From assembly GCA_016234485.1 (NCBI GenBank), contig JACRBL010000036.1:147799-211798 (forward strand): a DNA stretch of 64,000 nt, read 5' to 3'. The number at the start of each line of letters is the position of its first letter. Position 1 is the first letter of the stretch. The translations under genes were made by a program, and so were the position numbers. Positions 56,378-63,678 of this stretch are shown one piece after another. The notes beneath the pieces were generated by a model that worked only from the letters and a program-made list of their open reading frames with translations, searched no databases and was not told where the DNA came from. This stretch comes from Chloroflexota bacterium (GTDB lineage: Bacteria; Chloroflexota; Anaerolineae; Anaerolineales; Villigracilaceae).

Positions 56378-56857
56378 TTTCTCGATTTGTGGTTGGACGG
56401 GAGTGCGCCGTGCCTGGTCTTCTTCCACGGTATGGATCCCGTTCCGCACCTGGTTGGAGAGTCTTTCCAATTCGTTTTGCAGGTGGGTGAGCGCGTCCAC
56501 CACGTAATCGTCCGCTTCGCGGCGGGTGGCCTCGGCGTCCGCGCGCGCCTGCGAGACGATCTGCTCGGCGCGGCGTTGCGCCTCCACCACGATCATATCG
56601 CGATGGACGAGGTCGTCCGCTTTTTGGCGGGCGAGGTCAATCGTGCGATTGGCCTCCTCCTGCGCCTGCGCCATGACGCGATCTTTTTGAACGAGGATCT
56701 GCTGCGCCTTCTTGACCTCTTCGGGGATGGCGATGCGCATCTGGTCAATGATGTCCAGCATTTTATCCTCATCCACCATCACATTGCGGGTGAGGGGAAA
56801 AGGTTTGCTCTGGTTGAAGAGTTCTTCGAGACGGTCAATGAGGTGAAGGATGTCCAT
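56375..56857 (-). CDS. Coiled-coil protein (DivIVA/ATP synthase b-like)
   Basis: The 160-residue protein is almost entirely helical. A first segment MDILHLIDRLEELFNQSKPF is followed by a long charged coiled coil rich in Ala, Glu, Gln and Arg (VVEAQRRAEQIVSQARADAE near 85-104). It resembles DivIVA-related proteins found next to coaD in other bacteria. It probably forms a scaffold at the membrane or division site. GGAGG precedes the ATG. Confidence 0.75.
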   Translation of the reverse strand: MDILHLIDRLEELFNQSKPFPLTRNVMVDEDKMLDIIDQMRIAIPEEVKKAQQILVQKDRVMAQAQEEANRTIDLARQKADDLVHRDMIVVEAQRRAEQIVSQARADAEATRREADDYVVDALTHLQNELERLSNQVRNGIHTVEEDQARRTPVQPQIEK

Positions 56858-56902
56858 AAGCGCCTCCGTGAAACGGATGCTGTTATTCTATCGCATTTTG
56901 TT

Positions 56903-56930
56903 GTGGGACAAATTGGCAATTTGTCCTACA
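56903..56930. repeat. Palindrome GGACAAATTG/CAATTTGTCC
   Basis: GGACAAATTG G CAATTTGTCC is a perfect palindrome in the gap upstream of the coiled-coil gene, with arms extended to TGT/ACA. It precedes repeat copy 2 at 56934. Confidence 0.75.
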
Positions 56931-56933
56931 TGG

Positions 56934-57022
56934 GGCGACTACATTTACGAAGCCGATCTTCGTCGGCTGGCGATGAGTCCACGAAGGTGGACTTCGTAAG
57001 CGTTGAGGCGATTTGAATCGCC
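56934..57022. repeat. GGCGACT/AGTCGCC repeat, copy 2, inverted
   Basis: On the minus strand it reads GGGCGATTCAAATCGCC, GAAGTCCACC, AGCCGACG and GTAGTCGCC in the same order as copy 1. It fills the gap between coaD and the coiled-coil gene. Confidence 0.85.
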
Positions 57023-57026
57023 CAGG

Positions 57027-57542
57027 CTAATCCCTCAACGAGTTCGGTTGAGGTTGATGATCGCCTGCGCTGATCTTGTGACGCAACGCCTCCGCCACGA
57101 ACGGCGGAACCATCGAAGTCACGTCTCCGCCCAGCATGGCGATCTCTTTGACGGTGCTGGAGGAGAGGAAGGTATGTTGTTCGGCGGTGATGAGGGCGGT
57201 CGTCTCAATGTCCGCGGCGAGACGCTGATTCGCCAAAGCCATGCGGAACTCAAACTCGAAATCGGAGAAGACGCGCAGACCACGGACAACCACATGCGCG
57301 CCGATCTGACGGGCGAATTCCACCGTCAGGCCAGAGTAGCCAGTCACGCTGACTTTGGGATTGTCGGCAAAGGCTTTCTTTACGAGGTCAATGCGCTCTT
57401 CGGGCGAGAACAATAAATTCTTGAGCGGCTTATCGTAAACGGCCATCACGACTTCATCGAACAACCGCGAGGCGCGGCGCGCAATGTCCATGTGGCCATA
57501 GTGGATGGGATCGAAGGTGCCTGGGAAAATTGCTTTAACCAT
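57027..57542 (-). CDS. coaD: Phosphopantetheine adenylyltransferase
   Basis: The 171-residue protein has the nucleotidyltransferase motif GTFDPIHYGHMDI near 8-20, with the HxGH signature, and the second motif EQHTFLSSSTVKEIA near 120-134. It adds AMP to phosphopantetheine to make dephospho-CoA. The place between the coiled-coil gene and recG is a common order in Gram-positive-type bacteria. An 11-residue polar C-terminal tail follows the conserved part. Confidence 0.97.
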   Translation of the reverse strand: MVKAIFPGTFDPIHYGHMDIARRASRLFDEVVMAVYDKPLKNLLFSPEERIDLVKKAFADNPKVSVTGYSGLTVEFARQIGAHVVVRGLRVFSDFEFEFRMALANQRLAADIETTALITAEQHTFLSSSTVKEIAMLGGDVTSMVPPFVAEALRHKISAGDHQPQPNSLRD

Positions 57543-57650
57543 TTCGTCTTCTAGTCCTTAGTCTTCTAGTCTACTGGTCAGAGAGTCGGTGAAAGTCTGT
57601 AAGTCGTGATATCGATGAGCAAGCGACTAGCAGACTAGCGGACAAGCCGA
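57543..57650. repeat. GACTA/CTAGTC short-period repeat
   Basis: CTAGTCCTTAGTCTTCTAGTC, then GACTAGCAGACTAGCGGAC, form an inverse pair in the gap between recG and coaD. Confidence 0.65.
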
Positions 57651-60272
57651 CTAGCTGACATCTCCCGAACTCTTGCCCCAGAATCTTCCGAGCGCTTCGG
57701 CGAGGAGTTTATGTTCGGGCATTTCCAAATTCGGGTCTTTCTCGAACAGGGACTGCGCCTGGTTGCGCGCTTTTTCGATGAGGGGGATGTCGGTGATGGA
57801 TGCCATTTTCAACACGCCGAAGCCCGCCTGTCTTGTGCCGAGGAATTCGCCTGGGCCGCGTTGTTGCAGGTCGCGGTCGGCCAGGATGAAGCCGTCGTTG
57901 GTTTCGGCCATGGCTTGCAGACGTTCGTTCTCGACCGCGTCTTCGTGGTCGGGGACGAGGAGGCAGTAGGATTGCGCCGCGCCGCGTCCGACGCGGCCGC
58001 GCAGTTGGTGGAGTTGGGCGAGGCCGAAATGGTTCGCGCCCTCCACCAGCATGACCGTCGCGTTCGGAACGTCCACGCCGACTTCGACCACGGTGGTCGA
58101 GACGAGCATGTTGTACTTCTTGTCGCGGAAGTCGGCCATGACGCGGTCTTTTTCGTCGGGCTTCATGCGTCCGTGCAGGAGACCGAGTTTGAGTTCGGGG
58201 AAAATTTCCTTTTGGAGTTTTTCGTGTTCCTCGGTGGCGGCTTTGAGATTATCCATCTTCTCGCTCTCTTCCACGAGCGGATAGATGATGAAGGCCTGGC
58301 GTCCGTCTTTGATTTGCGAGCGGATGAGGGAGAAGGCGCGCTCCAATTCCTGCGGACGGAGGACGTACGTTTCGATGGGCTGACGTCCCGCGGGCATTTC
58401 GTCCATGACGGAGAGGTCGAGGTCGCCGTAGAGGGTGAGGGCGAGCGAACGCGGAATCGGGGTGGCGGTCATCACCAGAAGGTGGGGCGTTGTGCCTTTG
58501 TTGCGGAGCGCGGCGCGCTGTTCGACGCCGAAGCGATGTTGTTCGTCAATCACGACGAACTGCAAATCCTTGAATTGGACGGGGTCTTCGATCAGCGCGT
58601 GCGTGCCGACGACAACTTGAATCGTCCCGTCCGCAAGACCTGCGCGGATTTCGGCTTTCTCCGATTCGGGCGTGTCGCCGACGAGCAGACGAACGTTCGT
58701 GCCAGAAAGCAAATTGGAAAAACTGCGGAAATGTTGGTCAGCCAAAATCGAAGTGGGAGCCATAATGGCGGCTTGCGCGCCCGATTGATTCACCATCGCG
58801 GCGGCGAGCGCGGCGATGACAGTTTTGCCAGAGCCAACGTCGCCTTGCAACAAACGATTCATCGGGCGGCCAGAGTTGAGGTCGCGGCGGATCTCGTCGA
58901 GGGCGCGGGTTTGGGCGCCTGTCAGGGTGAAGGGAAGGCCAGCCACGCGCGCGCCCAGCCACTCGTCGGGGGTTTCGAAGCGGCGTGCGGTCGCGGCTTG
59001 CCAGTCGCGCTTTTGTCCGAGCACTCCCATCTGCAAAAAGAAAATTTCGTCGAAGGCAAGTCGGGCGCGGGCGCGTTTGAGTTCGTCTTGCGAGTCGGGG
59101 AAATGCGCCTGCCCGATGGCGCGGCCGAGCGGGAGCAACCCCGCCGATGTCCGAATCGAATCGGGCAGGTGATCCACGAGCGCGGGCGCCCAGTACGTCA
59201 CCACCTGGTTCATCAGTCCGCGCAGCCACTTTTGCGTGATCTTGGCGGTGAGCGGGTAAATCGGGACGATGCGATTGGTGTGCAGGTGTTCGGCTTCGAC
59301 GGGTTCAAAGTCGGGGTTGGTCATCACGAGGCGGCCAAGGCTTTGCGTGAGTTTTCCCGAAGCGGCAATGTTGTCGCCCACTTTCATGCGGTTGGCGATC
59401 CACGGCTGGTTGAACCACGTGAGCCGCAACGCGCCCGTGCCGTCGGTGATGACGGCTTCGGTGAGTTGCAGTTTGCCGCCCCTCACTGGCCGCGTGCCAA
59501 CCGACTGCACCGCGCCGATGACGGTGACGATTTCGTTGACCCACAAATTTTTGATGGGCTTCAACTGGCTGTAATCTTCGTAGCGACGCGGGAAATAATA
59601 GAGCATGTCGCCGAGCGTGGACATGCCGAGCGCGCCGAGGGTCTGCGCGTGACGAGGTCCGACGCCTTGGAGGACGGTGAGCAGCGCGCCGAGCGCGGCG
59701 GGTGTGGCGGATGTCTTGCCACCTGGCGCGCTCTCGCTTCTTCCTTGACCCTTCGACGGGCTCAGGGCGACGCTTGGGGCGGGTTGCCGTTGCTGTTGCG
59801 GACGCGGCGCTTGAGCCCTCCCTGCCGAAGGCGTCCCCCCCGATGGGGGGGAGACCTTTTCAGGCTCCAGCCACTTGGGCATTTCATCTTGAACCCTCTC
59901 TCCCGTCTCCCCCGAGGGGGGAGGGGCTGGTTGAGGGCGAGGTTGCTGTTGCTGTTGCGAACGGGGTTGCTGCGGTCTCTGTTGCGGACGCGGCTGGCCT
60001 TGCGGTTTTTGCTGGGCTTCGGGATAGGTTTCGCCGAGACGTTTCCACAGTCCCTTGAGCGAGTCGGCGCGACCCTGGGGAGTCAGCGCTTCGTAGCCTT
60101 TAAGTCGCTGGGTCACGGCCTGGACGACGGCTTCGTCCACGCTCTCGGCGCGGGCTTCGCTTTCCCAAAAATCGAGGATCTTGACCAGTCCGCCGATGAT
60201 GGCGGTGTTGTTGTATCCGTTCTCGTGTTCGAGACGGAAGAATTTGCGTAATTTCTCTAATGATGGAAGCAT
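57651..60272 (-). CDS. recG: ATP-dependent DNA helicase RecG with long linker
   Basis: The 873-residue protein is longer than the usual 680-700. An extra N-terminal helical region (about 1-90) is joined by a Pro/Gln-rich linker (about 90-205) to the RecG wedge domain (GVGPRHAQTLGALGMSTLGD near 211-230). The helicase core has Walker A GDVGSGKTVIA near 476, DEQHRFG near 573, TATPIPRSLALTLYG and QLRGRVGR. RecG reverses stalled replication forks. Part of the linker (SGETGERVQ, SPPSGGTPSAGR, ALSPSKGQG) is encoded by inserted palindromic repeats. Its message is predicted to be leaderless. Confidence 0.96.
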   Translation of the reverse strand: MLPSLEKLRKFFRLEHENGYNNTAIIGGLVKILDFWESEARAESVDEAVVQAVTQRLKGYEALTPQGRADSLKGLWKRLGETYPEAQQKPQGQPRPQQRPQQPRSQQQQQPRPQPAPPPSGETGERVQDEMPKWLEPEKVSPPSGGTPSAGRAQAPRPQQQRQPAPSVALSPSKGQGRSESAPGGKTSATPAALGALLTVLQGVGPRHAQTLGALGMSTLGDMLYYFPRRYEDYSQLKPIKNLWVNEIVTVIGAVQSVGTRPVRGGKLQLTEAVITDGTGALRLTWFNQPWIANRMKVGDNIAASGKLTQSLGRLVMTNPDFEPVEAEHLHTNRIVPIYPLTAKITQKWLRGLMNQVVTYWAPALVDHLPDSIRTSAGLLPLGRAIGQAHFPDSQDELKRARARLAFDEIFFLQMGVLGQKRDWQAATARRFETPDEWLGARVAGLPFTLTGAQTRALDEIRRDLNSGRPMNRLLQGDVGSGKTVIAALAAAMVNQSGAQAAIMAPTSILADQHFRSFSNLLSGTNVRLLVGDTPESEKAEIRAGLADGTIQVVVGTHALIEDPVQFKDLQFVVIDEQHRFGVEQRAALRNKGTTPHLLVMTATPIPRSLALTLYGDLDLSVMDEMPAGRQPIETYVLRPQELERAFSLIRSQIKDGRQAFIIYPLVEESEKMDNLKAATEEHEKLQKEIFPELKLGLLHGRMKPDEKDRVMADFRDKKYNMLVSTTVVEVGVDVPNATVMLVEGANHFGLAQLHQLRGRVGRGAAQSYCLLVPDHEDAVENERLQAMAETNDGFILADRDLQQRGPGEFLGTRQAGFGVLKMASITDIPLIEKARNQAQSLFEKDPNLEMPEHKLLAEALGRFWGKSSGDVS
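59749..59937. repeat. Cluster of palindromic repeats inside the recG linker
   Basis: CCCTTCGACGGGCTCAGGGC (59749-59768), CGTCCCCCCC GA TGGGGGGGAGAC-type (59833-59855) and CTCCCCCGAGGGGGGAG (about 59910-59930) lie in frame. The first matches 40493 and 47343; the others match 63411-63500. Confidence 0.8.
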
Positions 60273-60278
60273 GAGACT

Positions 60279-60287
60279 ATTTTATCA
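60279..60287 (-). promoter_or_regulatory. Extended -10 promoter, predicted leaderless start of recG
   Basis: TGATAAAAT on the minus strand ends 6 nt before the recG ATG. No Shine-Dalgarno is present. Confidence 0.65.
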
Positions 60288-60381
60288 TGGGGGAGGAGGG
60301 GAAGCGTAAAGCGTAAAACGTAATGGGGGATTATGGGACGCGGAGAACGCGGATTTACGCGGAGATTCCTTTTGGAGGAGG

Positions 60382-60479
60382 AAACCTGACATGTCTCATC
60401 CGCGCCGCTGTTAACCAAAACCCGCGCGTGGACAACGGCGCGGGTTAATCGGACTTTCGCGGAGACATGTCAGGTTTTT
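60382..60479. terminator. Nested 98-bp hairpin downstream of the TIR-STAND gene
   Basis: AAACCTGACATGTCTC (60382-60397) pairs with GAGACATGTCAGGTTT (60462-60477). Inside it AACCCGCGC and GCGCGGGTT (60418-60447) form a second stem. TTTTT follows on the plus strand. On the minus strand it lies at the original end of the TIR-STAND frame. Confidence 0.7.
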
Positions 60480-60602
60480 AGTTGTTCTTCCAACTCATCC
60501 ACCTCTTTATCCCGCCTGTGGTAGCCCATTTTGTTGATCATCTCTTTCGCGGTCGCCAAATGCTTTCGTGCCTCAGCGAGATAATCCACGGTGTGGGGTT
60601 CG
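60470..60602 (-). pseudogene. Out-of-frame C-terminal remnant of the TIR-STAND protein
   Basis: Past the TGA at 60573, the next frame continues as EPHTVDYLAEARKHLATAKE and then MINKMGYHRRDKEVDELEEQ before a stop at 60470. This is a normal last TPR of such proteins. It is separated from the ORF by the AACGTT palindrome, which shifts the frame. Confidence 0.75.
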
Positions 60603-63395
60603 GATTGAACGTTTAACGTTCAACCTGGCGTATTCCAAATGACAATCCGCCAAATGCAGACCCATCCCGCCGCGGGTGGCGATGGTGAAGGCTTCATCCA
60701 CGTCTTTTTGGGCTTTGACCAGGTCGCCTGTGAGGCGGTAGTATTCCGCGCGAGCGAGGAGGCCGAGAGGTAGTTCATCTTGTTGTCCAGATTCTCGTAA
60801 GCCATCCAAAGCAAACTCAAAATAAGTGGCGGGATTCTCAATTGGCGCAAGACGTTGCTCAAGTAAGCGCAATTGAAACAGTGCTTTTCCAAAAGCTAGG
60901 TTATCAAGAGCAACTTCTACAAGCGTATCGGTGGGTACGCGCCATTCAAACATGCTCTTGGAGCGTTTGAGTACTTCTTCAGGCTTACCTAAATCCAGTA
61001 AAAGTTCGCAGTATTCAAAACCTTGCTTGCCATAAAGCAAAGTATATTCTGGTTCTGTAACAGTTTGCGTATACTCTGCTTGATGAAAAATGGCTTTGGA
61101 TTCATCAAAATTTCCCAGTTGATGTAAACAATGAGCAAAACGAATGTTAGAAAGCATTTGTGTTCTTGAATCATTACTCCGTTTTGCAATTTCAATGCTT
61201 AGCATAGCATAACCGACGGCTTCGTTTACATCACCCAACGTCATATAAAGCCCACTAAGATTTATTGCGTCTCTAACCGCATTTCCCCAATCTTGCCGCA
61301 CCATTGTAATCTCCAAAGCAGATTGGATCGCTTGCGCAGCTTCTTCTAGTCGGGCTAAGGAACGTAAGCGAAACCCTGCGGAACTCAACAAAACGCCTTT
61401 CATATCGTCAGTAAGTGTAGCGGCAGGCCGACTCCAGGGAATCTCAAAAAAATTAAAAAGCGAGGCAAGGTCAGCCCCTATTGCCCCAAGTTGACTGCAA
61501 CAATAGCTAATATCGCCCCCGCGTAGGATTCGAGTGTAATAGTCTACAAATGATCTCTTGTATAACCTCGCTTGACAACCATGCATGACCGCTGCAAAAA
61601 GCGGAGCCATTTCTTCCAGCGTATCGGGAAGTTCTTTCGCGGTGAATTTGTAATACTCATACAATCGGCCATGCGCTTCTTGCCAAGCCTTGGCATTTTC
61701 AGCATTCAGTTTTTCGCCAAAGTGTTCACGTAAAAGCGGGTGGCAATCCAACTCATCGGGGACGTACAGATCTTCTGGCGCAAGCAGGCGCAACTCACGC
61801 AAATTATTAACCGCGTATTTCCAATTGGCTTCACTCAATTTCTGCAACGAGTCAGTCAAACCTGGGATGGCAGGTTCTTTCCGCAATGCGTCCAGCGCGC
61901 CTTTTTCGGCGGGACGGTCGAAGAGTCCCATCAGGCGCAGGATGTCCAATTCGGGTTTGCCTTGCAACCATCGCTCATACGATTCCATCACGCGGCGGGC
62001 ATGCGCGCCCTGCTTCTGTTCATCCATCACGTGCGGGATCTCGCCGCGCTTGCGGATGTCGCCGTTGTGAACCACCTTGAGGTACCGTCCCAGCAGGGTG
62101 AGGGCAAGGGCGTGTCCGCCGAAGTCATGGGAGGCCTGCTGGCGTTCCGCGTCCGTGCCGTCCACGCCGAGGTGTTTGAGATAGGCCGCGCCTGATTCAT
62201 CGGAAAGGGATTCAAGATCAGTCTCTTTTGCAGAGCCGTCTTTGAAATCTTTGAGGTCGTCCACCGCCAAACGCGTGCTGATGACGACCAGTCCAGGATT
62301 CTGTCTCGCCACCTCGCGCAGGAAGGACACCAGCGCGGGGTCTTTGATTCGTCCCGTCTCGACGGGCGGCGGATTTTGCAGAGGTTCGAGTCCATCGAGG
62401 ATGAGCAAGGTGCGCGACTGCTTGACCAACTCCGCCAACCGCTCGCCCTTGTCCCACGGAGAGCCTGCGGTCGGGTCGGGGTCGCCGAACCAGGTCAACG
62501 CCGCGGCGATGAATTGGTCAGCGGAGACCTGGCGTCCCTCCGCCGCGCCCTGGCTGTAAAACGACCAGCCGTAGACGCGCTTCGCGCCGCGGAAGTTGTC
62601 CCGTCCCATTTGGGTCAACCACTTGTTGACGAGGGCGGACTTGCCTACTCCGCCCCAGGCGACGAGGGAGAAGATGTTGATCTTCGTCACACCTGCACTT
62701 GCGCCAGATGCAAGTGTTGCGAGACGGCGTTCTTCCGTCGAAGCAATCCCCTCGCCACTGGGAGATTGCTTCGCTTCGCTCGCAATGACGGACGCACCAC
62801 TATCCCATGCGGCGTCAAGTTCTTTGAGTCTGTCTTCGCGTCCGAAGAGGTCGGGGGAGGTGGAGGGGAGTTTGGCGAGGGATATTTTGTCGGGAGGGAT
62901 GCGCCAGACTTCCGAAGTCTCCGAGACTTCGGAAGTCTTTGCAGGCGTTTCCATGCGTTTTACGAATTTCGCGACTTCTTCTGCCAGCGCAACAATGCTT
63001 GAATCAAGGTTATGCCCTCTTTTCGTTGAAAGCGGTTTGCCGTCTAATGGACGCGCTTGAATCGGCGACAGCCATTTCACTTGTTGCCAGGCACAAGGCT
63101 TGACGATCAGAGGGATCACGCGCAGGCCTTCTTTTGCGCGACGTTTCAGTAATTTTGGCGCTTCTTCGCCAAGAATGAATTTTGACGTGAGGAAATTCGC
63201 CGAGATCATCAGGATGGCAATGCTGGCATTATTGATCGCTTTTTCGATCTCTGGCTTCCAATCATCGCCCCCTTCGATGCGACGGTCATCCCACACGTCG
63301 AGCATGCCTTCCATTTCCAGCACGCGCAGATGCGTGACGACTCGGTCTTTCCATTCCTCGTCCTTGTGGCTGTAACTGATGAAGACAGACGGCAT
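60573..63395 (-). CDS. TIR-domain STAND NTPase with TPR repeats
   Basis: Residues 1-125 of this 940-residue protein form a TIR domain (MPSVFISYSHKDEEWKDRVV; SANFLTSKFILGEEAPKLLK), with Glu77/78 where NAD-cleaving TIRs have their catalytic Glu. The NTPase has Walker A AWGGVGKSALV near 246-256 and Walker B LLILDGLEPL near 330-339. TPRs fill about 590-935. By analogy it would sense an invader, oligomerise and activate the TIR. Linker residues about 152-165 and 200-238 are repeat-derived, and the 3' end is frameshifted. The TPR half is clearly AT-richer than the front. Confidence 0.92.
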   Translation of the reverse strand: MPSVFISYSHKDEEWKDRVVTHLRVLEMEGMLDVWDDRRIEGGDDWKPEIEKAINNASIAILMISANFLTSKFILGEEAPKLLKRRAKEGLRVIPLIVKPCAWQQVKWLSPIQARPLDGKPLSTKRGHNLDSSIVALAEEVAKFVKRMETPAKTSEVSETSEVWRIPPDKISLAKLPSTSPDLFGREDRLKELDAAWDSGASVIASEAKQSPSGEGIASTEERRLATLASGASAGVTKINIFSLVAWGGVGKSALVNKWLTQMGRDNFRGAKRVYGWSFYSQGAAEGRQVSADQFIAAALTWFGDPDPTAGSPWDKGERLAELVKQSRTLLILDGLEPLQNPPPVETGRIKDPALVSFLREVARQNPGLVVISTRLAVDDLKDFKDGSAKETDLESLSDESGAAYLKHLGVDGTDAERQQASHDFGGHALALTLLGRYLKVVHNGDIRKRGEIPHVMDEQKQGAHARRVMESYERWLQGKPELDILRLMGLFDRPAEKGALDALRKEPAIPGLTDSLQKLSEANWKYAVNNLRELRLLAPEDLYVPDELDCHPLLREHFGEKLNAENAKAWQEAHGRLYEYYKFTAKELPDTLEEMAPLFAAVMHGCQARLYKRSFVDYYTRILRGGDISYCCSQLGAIGADLASLFNFFEIPWSRPAATLTDDMKGVLLSSAGFRLRSLARLEEAAQAIQSALEITMVRQDWGNAVRDAINLSGLYMTLGDVNEAVGYAMLSIEIAKRSNDSRTQMLSNIRFAHCLHQLGNFDESKAIFHQAEYTQTVTEPEYTLLYGKQGFEYCELLLDLGKPEEVLKRSKSMFEWRVPTDTLVEVALDNLAFGKALFQLRLLEQRLAPIENPATYFEFALDGLRESGQQDELPLGLLARAEYYRLTGDLVKAQKDVDEAFTIATRGGMGLHLADCHLEYARLNVKRSIRTPHRGLSR
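60605..60623. repeat. AACGTT palindromic repeat, copy 3, inside the TIR-STAND frame
   Basis: TTGAACGTT T AACGTTCAA is a perfect palindrome. In the frame it encodes LNVKRSI, which breaks the last TPR. Confidence 0.85.
62694..62791. repeat. REP-A copy 8 and adjacent GCACTTGC hairpin inside the TIR-STAND frame
   Basis: 62717-62791 is a REP-A copy with a worn left end; it is 75 bp, or 25 codons, and keeps the frame. The peptide includes VIASEAKQSPSGEGIAST. Next to it GCACTTGC and GCAAGTG (about 62695-62717) form another hairpin and encode LASGASAGV. Confidence 0.88.
62906..62938. repeat. AGACTTCCGAAGTCT palindrome inside the TIR-STAND frame
   Basis: AGACTTCCGAAGTCT CCG AGACTTCGGAAGTCT has perfect 15-bp arms. 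It encodes KTSEVSETSEV between the TIR and NTPase domains. Confidence 0.85.
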
Positions 63396-63410
63396 GGTGT
63401 CCCTCGAGGA

Positions 63411-63500
63411 TGAGCCCTCACCCTAACCCTCTCCCGAAGGGAGCCCAAAGGGGTGCTTCGCGAAGGGGACTCCCTTCCCCCCGCGGGGGAAGGGCTGGGA
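63411..63500. repeat. CCCTCTCCC-type palindromic repeat
   Basis: CCCTCACCCTAACCCTCTCC, then CTTCGCGAAG and CCTTCCCCCCGCGGGGGAAGG, form nested palindromes. Similar words occur in the recG linker. The rest of this 283-bp gap shows an AT-rich stretch (63580-63640) that may hold the promoter of the next gene. Confidence 0.7.
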
Positions 63501-63678
63501 ATGAGGAAGATTGCTTTCAGTATACAGAAAGATGACCGTTCGGGCAAGTAAGTTCAGGGCGAGAAGCGACGCCATCTTCATACACCCTTTACAAACGCTA
63601 TATTCTTTCTGAATACCCCCCTTTTATCATATGGGCAAGGTTGGACGCAGTCCAGCCACACACTCAAAGGAGACAAAA

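Noticed and set aside
57711-60251. 846-residue plus-strand ORF
   Set aside because: Antisense shadow of recG.
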